A stretch of 64,000 nucleotides of DNA from Gemmatimonadota bacterium (GCA_016712265.1 JADJRJ010000027.1:310001-374000), one strand, 5' to 3'; positions 16,680-27,162 are shown, counted from the first letter of the stretch. Notes: generated from the letters alone by a model not told the origin. Numbers and translations are program-made.

Positions 16680-17156
16680 ATGCGACCTCGCCGATTCCTG
16701 CTCGCCCTGCTCGGGGCACTGCTTGGCTGCGTGCAGGAACTCGACGTGCCAAAGGTCGAGCTGGACCCGGTCTCCCTTGAGTTGAGTGTCTCCACCCAGA
16801 CCCTCACCCTGGGACGCGCCGATACCATTCGCGTCGCGGTCGTCAACAATCTGGAACAGCCGGTTCGCCTGACGTTCGGGAACCTGTGCCAGGTGTTCGT
16901 GACGGTGCGCAATCGCGAGGGCGATATCGTCGCCCCGCGCGATGGCCGGCCCGCGTGCCTCCCGGTGCAGTCGCAGCTTGCGATCCCGATCGGGGGCCGG
17001 CAGGTCTTCACGACGGTGTGGACGGGCGGCTTCGACTTCGCCCCGCCCGATACCCCGACCAAGGTCCCCCCGGGGACCTACTTCGTCTCCGCCGAACTGA
17101 TCGCGCGCGGCTACTCGACGCTCGCGCCGGCGTTTCGGGTTGATGTGACGCAATAA
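16680..17156 (+). CDS. lipoprotein with Ig-like (BsuPI-type) domain
   Basis: A 158-residue lipoprotein: signal LLALLGALLGC with the lipobox cysteine at residue 17. The mature part is a single beta-sandwich-like domain with TIRVAVVNNLEQPVRLTFGN and a C-terminal PGTYFVSAELIARG, the pattern of the BsuPI-type intracellular proteinase inhibitor domain found in many envelope proteins. Function is not known. It follows the cyanophycinase by 58 bases on the same strand. Confidence 0.7.
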   Translation: MRPRRFLLALLGALLGCVQELDVPKVELDPVSLELSVSTQTLTLGRADTIRVAVVNNLEQPVRLTFGNLCQVFVTVRNREGDIVAPRDGRPACLPVQSQLAIPIGGRQVFTTVWTGGFDFAPPDTPTKVPPGTYFVSAELIARGYSTLAPAFRVDVTQ

Positions 17157-17164
17157 GGGCGAAA

Positions 17165-17277
17165 CTGCCACTGCGAAGCACGCGCAGTACGGGCAGCTCG
17201 AGCGGCACGGGCGGTACGCGCGGTACGCTTCCCGTGCTGCCCTGACCTCTCGTGCTCCTCGTGCTGCATCCGTTGAT
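17165..17277. repeat. GC-rich dispersed repeat, copy 1
   Basis: The first of three copies of an intergenic repeat that opens with CCACTGCGAAGCACG and contains several GCACGGGCGGTAC-like subunits, then TTCCCGTGCTGCCCTGACCTC and CGTGCTGCATC. The two halves are partly inverted with respect to each other (GGGCAGC... against GTGCTGCCC), so a long hairpin is possible. It lies between the lipoprotein gene and the M19 dipeptidase gene. Confidence 0.75.
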
Positions 17278-17342
17278 CTTGCCCCTTGCGGCTCCTCCTC
17301 CACCCGCTAGCGTCTCACGAAGCGCACCCCTGGAGCCCTTCG

Positions 17343-18593
17343 ATGCACCGACTCGTCGTCCTCGCCGCGTTCGCCCCCGCCCTCCTGCTCGCCCAGGACC
17401 CCCACATGGCCAAGGCGCGACGCGTGTTGGCCACCACGCCGCTCGTGGACGGGCACAACGACCTCCCCTGGGTCATTCGCAACAACAAGGCCGCCCCCAA
17501 GGACGTCGAGGCCTACGACCTCACCAAGCGCACCACGGGGCACACCGACCTCGCCCGACTGCGCAGTGGGATGGTTGGCGGCCAGTTCTGGTCGGTCTAC
17601 ATCCCCGGTGAGATTAAGGATTCCGGCTTCGCGAAGGTGCAGCTCGAGCAGATCGACATCATGCGACAGGTCCTGCGCAAGTACCCGCAGGCCATGACGC
17701 CGGCCCTCACCGCCGCCGACGTGCGATCGGCATTCGCGAAAAAGCGCATTGGCTCCTTGCTCGGCATGGAAGGCGGCCACGCCATCGAGAACTCACTCGG
17801 CGCCCTCCGCGCCTACTACGACATGGGGGTGCGCTACATGACCCTCACCCACAACGTCACCCTGGACTGGGCCGACGCCGGCAACGGCGAGCAGAAACAC
17901 GGCGGGCTGACGAAGTTCGGTGAAGAGGTCGTGCGCGAGATGAACCGCCTGGGGATGCTCGTCGACCTCGCCCATACCTCGCCCTCGACGATGAGCGATG
18001 CGCTCAACGTGGCCGAAGCGCCCGTCATCTGGTCGCACGCCTGCACGCGCGCGATCACCGACGTCCCGCGCAATGTGCCGGACTCCATCCTGCGTCGACT
18101 CCCGCAGAACGGCGGCGTGTTGATGGTGACCTTCGTCCCGGGGTTCCTGTCGCAGAAGGTGGCGGACTACAGCATCGTGCGACGTGGCAAGATGATCCAG
18201 CTGCAGAGCCAATACGGCGCGGACACGGCCGGCCTCAACCGCGAGCTGCGGGAGTGGGAGCGCACGAACCCGCCCGTGCGGGCCACCATCAAGGACGTGG
18301 CCGACCACATCGACCACGTGCGCAAGATCGCCGGGGTGAATCACGTGGGGATCGGGTCCGACTTTGATGGGATCGACGATGTCGTCGAGGGCCTGGAAGA
18401 CGTGTCGAAGTACCCGGCCCTGTTCGCTGAACTGTCGCGTCGCGGCTGGACCGAAGGCGACCTGCGCAAGCTCGCCGGAGAAAACGTGCTCCGCGCGATG
18501 CGCCAGGCCGAGCTGGCGAGCGCGCGACTGCGTCGTATGCGGGGGCCATCCACGCGAACGATTGAGCAGATGGATGGGCGGCCGCGGATGTAG
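17343..18593 (+). CDS. secreted membrane dipeptidase (peptidase M19)
   Basis: A 416-residue zinc dipeptidase of the renal dipeptidase family. A signal peptide covers about residues 1-17. The metal site starts with VDGHNDLPW (His38, Asp40), and the bridging glutamate is expected in LLGMEGGHAIE. The later motifs THNVTL, VDLAHTSP, WSHACTRA and GIGSDFDGID are all intact. Members hydrolyse dipeptides, including D-amino-acid-containing and beta-lactam-like ones. The ATG at 17343 is chosen because the signal peptide starts there. Copies of the GC-rich repeat flank it on both sides. Confidence 0.92.
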   Translation: MHRLVVLAAFAPALLLAQDPHMAKARRVLATTPLVDGHNDLPWVIRNNKAAPKDVEAYDLTKRTTGHTDLARLRSGMVGGQFWSVYIPGEIKDSGFAKVQLEQIDIMRQVLRKYPQAMTPALTAADVRSAFAKKRIGSLLGMEGGHAIENSLGALRAYYDMGVRYMTLTHNVTLDWADAGNGEQKHGGLTKFGEEVVREMNRLGMLVDLAHTSPSTMSDALNVAEAPVIWSHACTRAITDVPRNVPDSILRRLPQNGGVLMVTFVPGFLSQKVADYSIVRRGKMIQLQSQYGADTAGLNRELREWERTNPPVRATIKDVADHIDHVRKIAGVNHVGIGSDFDGIDDVVEGLEDVSKYPALFAELSRRGWTEGDLRKLAGENVLRAMRQAELASARLRRMRGPSTRTIEQMDGRPRM

Positions 18594-18603
18594 GGGGTAC
18601 TTC

Positions 18604-18710
18604 AACTGCAACTGCGAAGCACGGGCGGTACGAGCAGCACGCGCGGCACGGGCGGTACGCTTCTCGTGCTGCTCTGACCTCTCGTGCGGCTCGTGCTGCA
18701 TCAGTTGAGA
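18604..18710. repeat. GC-rich dispersed repeat, copy 2
   Basis: A second, nearly full copy of the repeat at 17165-17277. It shares the opening AACTGCGAAGCACG, the GCACGGGCGGTACG subunits and the closing TGACCTCTCGTGC ... CTCGTGCTGCATC. It starts 11 bases after the stop codon of the M19 gene. Confidence 0.75.
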
Positions 18711-18719
18711 GCCCCAACA

Positions 18720-18764
18720 GCCACTGCGAAGCACGGGCGGTACGGGCAGCCCGAGCAGCACGCG
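18720..18764. repeat. GC-rich dispersed repeat, partial copy 3
   Basis: A truncated third copy with CCACTGCGAAGCACG and GGGCGGTACGGGCAGC, ending in GAGCAGCACGCG just before the stop codon of the amidohydrolase on the other strand. Only the first part of the repeat is present. Confidence 0.65.
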
Positions 18765-18767
18765 TCC

Positions 18768-20087
18768 CTACCGACGCACTCGCGCTCCGGCCACTAGTCC
18801 GTTGAGCTGCGGCCGGTCGAAGTACCTCCCGCCCGCCACCACGCCCGCGATGCGTCGCGTGTTCGCGATGTTGACCAGGGGGATTGGCCTCGAGCAGGAC
18901 GAGGTCGGCCACCTTCCCCGGCGCGACCGTCCCCAGGCTGTCGGTGGCGGCGAGGTAGCGCGCCGGCTCCCACGTCCCTGAGCGCAGCGCCTGCGCCGGG
19001 GTGAGACCTGCTTTCACGAGCAAGGCCAGTTCATCGTGCACGGCGAGACCCGGCATCGATCGGGTCAGGGGCGCGTCGGTCCCGACCAACATCGGGACTC
19101 CCGCGCGGGCCAGGGCGCCTGTCATCGCGACGCGTCGATCAAAAAGCGGTTGCCCCAGCGCCACCTGATCCGCCGGCACGTCGCGCGGCAGTTCCATCAC
19201 CACCTGGATAAACGCCATCAGGAATCGTTGAAGAACTTGTGCACGGAGTCGCCCGGGACCACCGACGGCGAGAAGTCAATCAACGGCGCCTGCACCACCA
19301 GGGTGGGAGTCACCCAGATGGCGTTCTTCGCGATCCCCGCGTAGAGCGGCGCTTGCGGCACGCTGGTGCAGCTGCCGAACAACAAGCGATGCAGGAAGTG
19401 CGCGCGCAAACCGTACGGAGTCGGCGGCTGAACATTCGTTGGGAAAGCCGGCCGGGTGCTCCGGCTGCGCTGGCCGGAGTCGGAGGCCTGGAGCGGCGTC
19501 GTAGGGGGAAATACATGTCCCGCGAAGACGATGCCCCGTTCGCGCGCGCGACGCGCGGCGCCGAACAGGGCGGCGGGAGGGAGGGCGTTGTGCACCTTGA
19601 TGAAGTCGACGCCGAGCGTTGCCAGGGAATCGACGGCGCGCGCTCCCTCCGCGGCCGTCAGTGCCACGAGGTGCGGGAGGGGAACCGCGCGGCCCACCAC
19701 ATAGGGGCCAGAGACGACCATCCGCGGCCCGACCTGTGCCCCGCGACCAATCTCCTGCTGCCAGCCCCGCAGCACCTCGAGGCGACTGTTCATGTCGCGC
19801 ACCCCCGTCACGCCGTGGGCCACGTACAGGGGCAGCATCGCCCGCCCGCCGGGAAGGTCCATGTGGACGTGCATGTCCCACAACCCGGGGATCACAAAGC
19901 GCCCCGTGCCGTCGATGCGACGCGCCCCCTGGGGAACCCGTGCCTGCCGTGCCGGCGTCACCGCTTCGATGCGTGACCCGCGCACGACCACCGTTTGTCC
20001 GGCGCGGACGGTACCTGTGGAGGGATCCACCACCGAGGTGTTGGTGATGGCGAGCAGCTGCAGGGCGACGGGGAGCAGGGTCAACAT
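18768..20087 (-). pseudogene. secreted amidohydrolase, frameshifted
   Basis: An imidazolonepropionase-like amidohydrolase read in alternating frames. The N-terminal part (from 20087) has a signal peptide, then IPGLWDMHVHMD with the first HxH metal site, and DFIKVHNA with the position of the metal lysine. Conserved blocks at about 19440-19500 switch frame and return. A further switch near 19218 leads to VPMLVGTDAP with the C-terminal aspartate, and one in a C-run near 18885 is needed to reach the family end and the TAG at 18768. All metal-site motifs survive, so this may be an intact gene with consensus errors. Confidence 0.8.
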
Positions 20088-20102
20088 GTTGGGGACGTGA
20101 GA

Positions 20103-20132
20103 AGGCGACGATAGTCGCTACTATCGTCGCCT
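20103..20132. repeat. perfect 12-bp inverted repeat
   Basis: AGGCGACGATAG at 20103-20114 and CTATCGTCGCCT at 20121-20132 with a 6-base loop. It lies between two minus-strand genes, downstream of the secreted protein gene at 20158 and upstream of the amidohydrolase start. No T-run follows on either strand, so it is a poor terminator. It could be an mRNA end-stabilising hairpin or an operator for the amidohydrolase. Confidence 0.6.
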
Positions 20133-20157
20133 CCACCTCCCCGGTTTCGGAAGAGCC

Positions 20158-20988
20158 TTACCGCCCGAACCGCACGTCAAAGCGACCACGGTCGGTCCGG
20201 CCGTTCCCCTGGAGCCGTTCGACCCGCGTGCCTGATCGCTCCAAGGTCAGGCGACCATTCGCTCGCATCTCATTGATCGCGTCGAGGTCGATGCGCACGT
20301 CGCGCCCGTCTGCGCGCCACGTGCCGCGCAGCTGCACGGACTGACGTCGTCCCTCGAGGGCCGATCCACGCGCGCCCGTTGGCCTCCAGGCGTACGCGCA
20401 TGCGATCGAACGCGAGGTCGGGACCCACGTCCTGACGCAGTCGACCATTGCCGCGATCGTTGGACTCGAACGACCCGAACCATCCGTTGCGATCGTCACG
20501 ATCGTCGCGGTCCCGCCGGCCATCACGCCCACGGCGATCGTCGGCGCGGTCGCGCTCGTCGCGATTGCGCGGGTCGCTCCACCCAAAGCCGCGGTCCTCA
20601 GCGATCTCGGCGCGGAACGTACCATCTGTGGTCCGCCCCTCGAGGACGAGGCGCTCCGGCGTGTCATGGCTGCGCGTACTGCAGCGTGCCACGTCCCGAG
20701 GCGCGGCGACCAAACGCCTGGGTCCAGGTCGATGCGCTCAACGTTGCCGCGCCCACCCCGGTCCCAACGACCACGCACCAGGTAGCGCTCGTTGCGAACA
20801 AACAGGGTGACGGCAAACTCACCATTGTCGCGCACCGTCATCCGCACCTCGCGCATGGGGAGGCGCCCGAACCGGGCATTGTTGCCATCGAACCACCCAT
20901 CGCCACGCAGCGTGTAGTTCCGCTCGCCCGCGAACGCGACCGTCGCGGGGACGATGCCTAACAGGGCCACATACATCGCTCGATACAT
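20158..20988 (-). pseudogene. secreted hypothetical protein, frameshifted twice
   Basis: The first 100 residues (from 20988) give a signal peptide ending in VAFA and a beta-rich segment containing VRMTVRDNGEFAVTLFV. The middle, about 20700-20360, is coded in another frame with an Arg/Asp-rich stretch (RDGRRDRDDRDDRNGW). The original frame then resumes with GTWRADGRDVRIDLDAINEM and runs to the stop. Read across the two shifts it is one protein of normal coding character. I recognise no family; the charged linker joins two similar beta domains, each with an ERIDLD/DVRIDLD-like strand. Confidence 0.55.
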
Positions 20989-21299
20989 GAGATCCTCCCG
21001 TGTTCCCGGGTTCCATGGCGTTCATCGCCACGTGGTACACCCCCTCCCTCGAACGAAGTGTGCCAGCGCGACTGCCCCACCACATACGCAGGTTTGTCCG
21101 TCGCAGGGGTCAGGGACCTGTCCCATGGGCGATACGATTGACCGCGAATGTGGACGAAGAGCCTTTCGCAATTCGCGGGCTGGTTGTACCTTCTGGGCCA
21201 GTGAACGCAGGTGGTTCACTGCAGTTCTGATGCGGCACCAGGATCTCCGGGGATTCTGGTGCCGTATCATTTCCCCCCCTGAAAGATCCGCCCGCGCGA
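20989..21299. other. intergenic region with two inverted repeats
   Basis: 311 bases without a gene. GTGAAC / GTTCAC can pair at 21201-21219. CGGCACCAG at 21233-21241 pairs with CTGGTGCCG at 21256-21264, with further pairing in the loop. The second is followed by ATCATTT on the plus strand and could act as a weak terminator. It lies 36 bases past the wecB stop codon on the minus strand, so it probably ends that transcript. Confidence 0.45.
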
Positions 21300-22464
21300 C
21301 TATCGCTCGACGGCGCGGCGCGGCGGGAGAATGGCTGGGCCTTCAGCCACGGGAACGCCGCCCGCATGGCGCGGCATGCGGCTCATCAGGGCCTGCACGA
21401 TGCGCATCGCCGCGAAGCCATCACCAAAGGGTTGCTCGCCGTCGCGCATGCGCGCGAGTTCGCGATCGTCATCCAGCAGTCGCGTCGCCGCCTCGACGAC
21501 CCGCAACGTCTCGGTGCCAATGACGCGGGCGAACCCGGCGTCCACGGCCTCGGGGCGGTCGGTGCTTGCGCAGCACGAGGACGGATGGGCGATCGCCACA
21601 TTCTCCTCAACGACCGTCCCGGAATCGGTGAGGGTGAACTGGGCGCGGCGCAGCAACTCGACCATGTCCCCGTACTGCAGGGGGTCCACCAGGTCGATGC
21701 GGGGAATCCCCTCCAGCTCCTCGCGCACCACGTCCCGCACGCGGGGATTGAGGTGGACGGGAAAGACCACGTGCAGGTCCCCATGCATCGTCACCAGCTC
21801 AGCGAGTGCCGCGCACACATTGGCCAGCGGCTCGCCGAGGTTCTCGCGACGATGCATCGTGACGGCAATGACGCGCCGCTTGTGCCAGGGGATGAGGTTG
21901 AGGCGCGACTCATCGAACAGCTGCCGGCGCGGCGTGAGCCGCAGCGCATCGATGATCGTGTTCCCGGTGACGATGATCTGCCCGTCCGCCACTCCTCGCG
22001 GCGCAGGTTTTCCTTTGCGTGGGCCGTGGGAGCGAAATGCAGGTCCGCGATCACCGCGGCCATGCGCCGATTGAGTTCTTCGGGAAACGGGTTGCGCAGG
22101 TGCTGCGAGCGAACCCCCGCCTCGACGTGGGCCACGGGGATCCCGAGGTAGTGCGCCGCGAGCGAGGCGGCCAATACGGTCGAATTGTCGCCCTGCACCA
22201 CGACCACATCGGGACGTCGTTCCGAGAAGACCGCGCTCATCGCCTGAAGCGCGTGCGGTGAAGTCCGCCAGCAGCCCACGCGGTGCGACGAGCCCCAGGT
22301 CCACCTGGGGGTGATCTCGAACGACTCCAGCGCCTGGGTCAACATCTCACGATGCGGTGCCGTCGTCACCACGGTCGTGGGACCGTCCGCCGATGCCGAT
22401 CCAACTCGCGAATCACCGGTGCCAGCTTGATCGCCTGCGCACGTGTGCCGACGATCACACACAC
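21300..22464 (-). pseudogene. wecB: UDP-GlcNAc 2-epimerase (non-hydrolysing), multiply frameshifted
   Basis: The complete epimerase can be followed from a GTG at 22464 (VIVGTRAQAIKLAPVIREL) to the stop at 21300, but only by switching frame about six times, near 22390, 22310, 22255, 21980 and twice near 21590. Conserved pieces include VVVVQGDNSTVLAASLAA, AHVEAGVRS, NPFPEELNRR, VTMHRRENLGEPL and LTDSGTVVEEN. The enzyme interconverts UDP-GlcNAc and UDP-ManNAc for surface polysaccharide synthesis. No polysaccharide genes are adjacent. Shift density together with full motif conservation argues for consensus errors rather than decay. Confidence 0.85.
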
Positions 22465-22672
22465 GCGGTAACGCGCCCCATCCGTGATCGCGGCGAGGTG
22501 CGTGGGGGTTTCGAAGGCGTCAGGCCGTCCCCGTGACTGGTCGGAAAGGCCGGCGAGTGGATCGAACAGCGGAATGTCCCTGCGTCTTGAGTCTCATTGC
22601 AGGGACGAATGTGTGCGGCCGGGGTAAGGCGGTGCGCGCGTGATCTCGCGCACCGTCGTACACGTCTGCGTA

Positions 22673-23446
22673 CTACGCCGCCGCGGCCCAGTGCAGCGCG
22701 AACATCGCACCCTGCGGATCGGTGCACATCGCGATGCGTCCGCCGGGGATATCGGTCTCGACGAACACGTTGCCGCCGTGCGCCTTCACCCGCGCGACGG
22801 CTGCCCCGAGATCGGTCACGGTGACGTAGTGCGTCCACGACGGCGGCATGGCAATCGGTCCCGAGTCGCTCACCTGGTACATCCCGCCCATCATCTCGCC
22901 GTCGCGATTGAAGAACTGGTAGATGCCATTCGGCCCCATGTCCATCGAGTCACCTTTCGTCCACCCAAAGAGCTCGCCATAAAACGCCAGCGCCTTGTTG
23001 ATATCGCGGGTCCCCAGCTCGAACCACGCGAAGTCACCGACGCCGGGCGCCTGGGCAGGCATTTCCTGGCTAGGCGTGAACGGGGCGAACATCGCGCCAT
23101 CGGGATCGGCCATCACGGCAAACCGGCCCACCACGGGAATGTCCATCGGGCCGAAGAGCAACGAACCGCCGTGTGCCTTCGCCGTGGCAACCGTCGCGTC
23201 GACATCGGGGGTCGAGATGTAGCCGAGCCAGTGGGCCGGATCTTTGCTGCCCGGGGGCATCTGCATCACCCCGCTGTGGGCGGCCCCACTCCCCTTCCAC
23301 ATGTGGTACGCCGGTTGGGAGGGGTCGGGCTGCCAGCTCTCACTGTCCCACTCGCACACGGCCGCATAGAACGTCTTCGCCGCTTCGGCGTTGGGGGTAT
23401 TGAGCTGGTGCCAGACAAAGCGGCCGCGCGAGGAGGGGGCAGTCAT
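22673..23446 (-). CDS. VOC-family protein with two glyoxalase-like domains
   Basis: A 257-residue protein made of two vicinal-oxygen-chelate domains in tandem. Each begins with a conserved pattern: GRFVWHQLNTPNAEAAKTFY in the first, and FAWFELGTRDINKALAFYG at about residue 140. Each ends with an ADPDGAMFAPF or TDPQGAMFALH block. The bleomycin-resistance/glyoxalase-like group is diverse and the substrate is unknown. It is the only gene between 18.7 and 24.6 kb that reads through without a frame change. Confidence 0.88.
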   Translation of the reverse strand: MTAPSSRGRFVWHQLNTPNAEAAKTFYAAVCEWDSESWQPDPSQPAYHMWKGSGAAHSGVMQMPPGSKDPAHWLGYISTPDVDATVATAKAHGGSLLFGPMDIPVVGRFAVMADPDGAMFAPFTPSQEMPAQAPGVGDFAWFELGTRDINKALAFYGELFGWTKGDSMDMGPNGIYQFFNRDGEMMGGMYQVSDSGPIAMPPSWTHYVTVTDLGAAVARVKAHGGNVFVETDIPGGRIAMCTDPQGAMFALHWAAAA

Positions 23447-23689
23447 GAGGGGAGGTGAAGTGGGCGGGTAGAGTGCGGCGGGCCCGCTTCATTCGCCAGT
23501 GCGGGTGTGACGGAGCGAACGTCGGCGGGGCCGAATGTCCCCCGCAGGTGCCGTCGCCGTGTCCACGCGCGTGGAGCGAGAGCCCCCCGGCCGGGCGGCC
23601 CCGACCGTGCGATTCGCGGGGATTTGAACCTTGCCCCTGCTCCCGGTCCCGTACATGGTTCGGCGTCGACACCGCTACGTCCCCATAGC

Positions 23690-24530
23690 ATGCCCTCTCT
23701 CCCGTCGCCCCCGAAGGATCCCGCGGCTACATCATCCCCATCGGGGACGCATTGGGGATTCCGACATCCTCGGTCGTTTTGTCGCCCTCTGCGGTGGCCG
23801 GGACGCGCGGATCGCCATCGTCCCCACCGCCTCGGCCGACAGCAACACCGGCAGGGGAGTACGAGGCCACCTTCAAGAAGCTGGCACGCGAGGCCAAGGC
23901 CCTCAACATCGAGCGCCGCTCCGACTGCGACGACAGCGACTACCTGCCGTGATCGACGCCGCCGACGGCGTCTTCCTCACCGGCGGCTCCCAGCCTGGCT
24001 CAGCACCACGCTCGGCGGGACGCCGATCGCCACCCACATCCGCCGCCGCAACGCCGCGGGACAGCATGTGGCGGGCACCTCGGCCGGGGCTGCCTTCCTC
24101 TCCGAGCACATGATCGGGTTCGGCGAGGAAGGCCCCACCCCGCGCGTCGGCATGGTGACCCTGGCCCCGGGCTGGGGCTGACCAATCGCGTCGTCATCGA
24201 CCAGCACTTCCGTCAACGCGACCGATTGGGCCGCCTGTTGATGGCATCTCGCGCTCAACCCGTTCGCCATCGGGTTGGGGCTGGACGAGGACACCGCCGC
24301 GTTCATTGGCCCGGATAACGTCGTGGACATCCATGGGTCCGGTGCGATCACCTGCATCGATCCGTCCAAGGTCGAGTTCTCCGCGGCCGATCACACAGAC
24401 CGCGGGCAGCCCGTGTCGCTGTTGGGGGTGCGGCTGCACATCCTGACGCACGGCGCCGCCTTCAACCTGCACACGCGCGAAGCGATGGCCCCGGGGCACG
24501 CGCGGGGTAGGGGCCCTGTGGCTGGTGCCA
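23690..24530 (+). pseudogene. cphB: cyanophycinase (peptidase S51), multiply frameshifted
   Basis: A cytosolic-type cyanophycinase split over at least five frame changes. In order one meets GYIIPIG, DSDILGRFVALCGGRDARIA, ATFKKLAREAKALNIERR, VIDAADGVFLTGGSQ, HVAGTSAGAAFLSEHMIG with the nucleophile serine, NRVVIDQHFRQRDRLGRLL, and FAIGLGLDEDTAAFIG. No signal peptide is visible. The enzyme would release beta-Asp-Arg from cyanophycin in the cytoplasm. It lies three kilobases before cphA on the same strand, with a minus-strand gene between. The catalytic motif is intact, so the gene may be functional if the shifts are consensus errors. Confidence 0.8.
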
Positions 24531-24661
24531 CCGGATGGGCTCGTTCCGCGGGCGTTCGCGTGCATGCGTGTGAACGTTCACTGACCCCGCTGGCGGTTGC
24601 CGGTTCGACAACCAGCTTGCTCTGCGACGACTCAGTGACCCGAACTCTTCGTGATCTACAC

Positions 24662-27138
24662 CTAGCGACGAGTCCAGATGACGAGCGTACCACAGGTCGC
24701 CCCGAGGCCTGCGTACGCCGGGGGAGTGTCCGCTGGTCCGGGGTACACCTCGATCGCCTCGATCAGGTCGACCGTGAAGTCGTCAACAGACGGCGGTTGC
24801 TGGAAATCTCCAGGGGCCCACCACCGAGCGCCGTCGACGACGAGCTGGGAATAGCAGGCGCCTGTTCGGATACTCCCGCGACCGCGAGTGCTCATGAGCA
24901 CCGCCTTCCCCTGCGTTCCTGTCACACGGAATCCGCCGACGGTTCGCAGCAGGTCGCTCACTCGAGCGCGGCCGGAACGCACGATCTCGGCGCGCGTCAT
25001 GAAGGTGCCGCCCGGGTTCAGCCGTCGACGAGATTCGAAGTCCGCGAAGGCGCCACTGCCGGACGTTCCCTCCACCTGGACGAGGGGGAGGCTGCTGGTG
25101 AGTGCGTCGAGGACGATGTCCTCGCCCGCTGCTCCACTGACGTTCACCATTCGCGGAGAAAAGCCGGGCTTCCTGATCAGGAGTCGCGGCACCACGCTCC
25201 GGGATGGCGCCAGGAGCCACGTGCCATCGTCGCTGGTCCGTACGCTGACCCCATTCGACGCGTCGATGACCTCCGCGTCGGGCAGGGGCTGCAGTGTCGT
25301 CCCGTTCCGCGCGAGAACGCGACCCCGAAGCGCGCCAACACGACCCAGGACGAGGTTGACGGTCGCTAGGCCGGTCGTACCGGCACCCATTGTGGTGTCG
25401 GCACGCAGCGACCGGCTGACCGCCGATACCGTTACGGGCGATAGTGAGGGCACATCACACAGCCAAGCCACACCAGCGCGATCGAGGGTGACCTGCAACG
25501 TGGAGTCCGCCGTGCGCGCCATGGCGCGATCGGGTTCTCGTCGCAACGCCTGCGCTTGCCACGACGCAGTGACTGCCGCAGTCGAATCGCCTGGCGAGGT
25601 CCCCGTGACTCGTATCAGGAGCGCACGGCGATCACGCCAAGCTGACGCGCCTGGGCAGACCCGTTCGAGCACCTGCGACATCCCTGGCACCGACCATTTC
25701 GTCTCGATGGCGCCTCCCCGGCTGATCACGATGTCATGTGAGGAGCGGTTCAAGCCGTACAGTTCGAGCACGGGATGTGTGATCGTCAGTTGGTACCTGC
25801 CCTCCATCGGCGATACCAGCGAGAAGCGACCCGCGCTGTCCGTCAGCGTCACCGGCCCCGCCCCTGTCAACGAGACCGAGGCTCCGCTCAATGGTCGTTG
25901 TGAGACACTATCGAACAGCGTCCCGGAGACCGTGCCGCCGTGCGGGCTGACCGCCGCATCGCGGAGCGCGATCCATCCACCCTCCTCCTGGTAGCCCACG
26001 ACCGATTCCTGCTCCTCCGTGGTCAAGCGGCCCGCGCGCTCGGCGCGAGCTCGTGCGATGCGCGGAATCCGGAGGCTCCATTGTGCAACCGCCCACTCGC
26101 CGTTAGGCAGGACGAGAAAGGCGACGCGCCCCGTGGCCTCGCGTGGCACGCCGCTGCCCACATAGGTGAACGTCAGCGAACGCAGTTCCGACGACACGCT
26201 GGACACCAGCATCTCCCCTTGAATGTCGGGGACCGAACGACCAGGCCGCGGCGAGAACTGGAGGCAAGCAACCCGGCTCCGGCGCTCCCGGCCCGAAAGC
26301 AGTGCTCTTGCACGAAGGCGTCGGAGAGCAGCACGGCGGCGTCGGGCGCGAAGTACACCTGGCGCTCGTCTCGTGTCTGGACAAAGCCTGCCTGCATGAC
26401 GGAGGTGACCGGGGCCGACGAGAACCCCGGGTCGTTGGTGGCTTCGCGCGAGGTCACGGAGTCCTGCAGGACGCGATCCTGCATATCCAGCGTCCGCACG
26501 TACCGCCACACCCGCAGCGCTGGCGCACTTCGCGCGCGGAAGGTCGAGGCAGTCAGCGCCTTGCGAACCTCGTTCCAGATCTGGGCCGCATCGGTGCCAG
26601 CGCCCATGGCGCCACACTGTGAACGTCCGGTGATCGTCACGGCGGAAAGTCGCTGGCGGGATGGGCCGAGTGACAGCGTGACCTCTTGAACCCCAACCGC
26701 GCTGGTGAGGGGACCAAGACGCGCAGCGGCCAGCCCTACCCGTTGACCCGTCAGTTCGATCGAACTGCCGATGTCAGTGCGAAGTCGCAGCCCCCCGACC
26801 TCATCGGTAAGGCCGTGCACCCGCACCGCTCCGTTTGCACTGATCACGGAGATGATCACCCCTGCGAGCGGCTGACCTGTCGCGGAGTCGACCGCCGTCA
26901 CACGAAGCTCCTGCGCCACGAGCGGCCGCGACCACGCGACGCACAGGAATGCCGTGAGGGCCGCACATCGCTTGAGGGCGCGCACCGTTCCCTTGCAGGA
27001 GGGCGCACATCCGAGGACAAGTCCCTTCAGGCCAGCGCTCCACCGCCGGGCTCGTGCTGCGCGAGGGCGGCAGAGGAAGCCGACACCGTGGTTACGGTGC
27101 GCACCGGCTTCCAGGCTTCGTCCGCGCGTCCCCGTCAT
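24662..27138 (-). pseudogene. TonB-plug / carboxypeptidase-regulatory-like envelope protein, one frameshift
   Basis: The N-terminal 290 residues (from 27138) and the C-terminal 540 join by a single frame change near 26270, giving a protein of about 820 residues. Domains in order: a secretion signal around FLCVAWSRPLVAQ; a carboxypeptidase-regulatory beta-sandwich (VDSATGQPLAGVIISVI); a middle region; a second such domain (SGTLFDSVSQRPLSGASVSL); a third; and a C-terminal plug-like part (VSDLLRTVGGFRVTG, then LIEAIEVYPGPADTP). No beta-barrel follows, so it is not a full receptor. A strong GGGAGG lies before the ATG at 27138. A GTG at 26985 would put the signal peptide nearer the start. Confidence 0.7.
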
Positions 27139-27162
27139 TGTGCCCTCCCTGCGTCTCCTTTG

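Noticed and set aside
17343..18593. The M19 dipeptidase as the enzyme that splits beta-Asp-Arg from cyanophycin
   Set aside because: M19 enzymes do not usually cleave isoaspartyl bonds, and the gene is flanked by repeats rather than coupled to a cyanophycinase gene.
23600..23660. A tRNA T-arm-like string (GGTTCAAATCC on the minus strand)
   Set aside because: The flanking bases do not form a five-pair stem, and no acceptor, D or anticodon arm can be folded around it.
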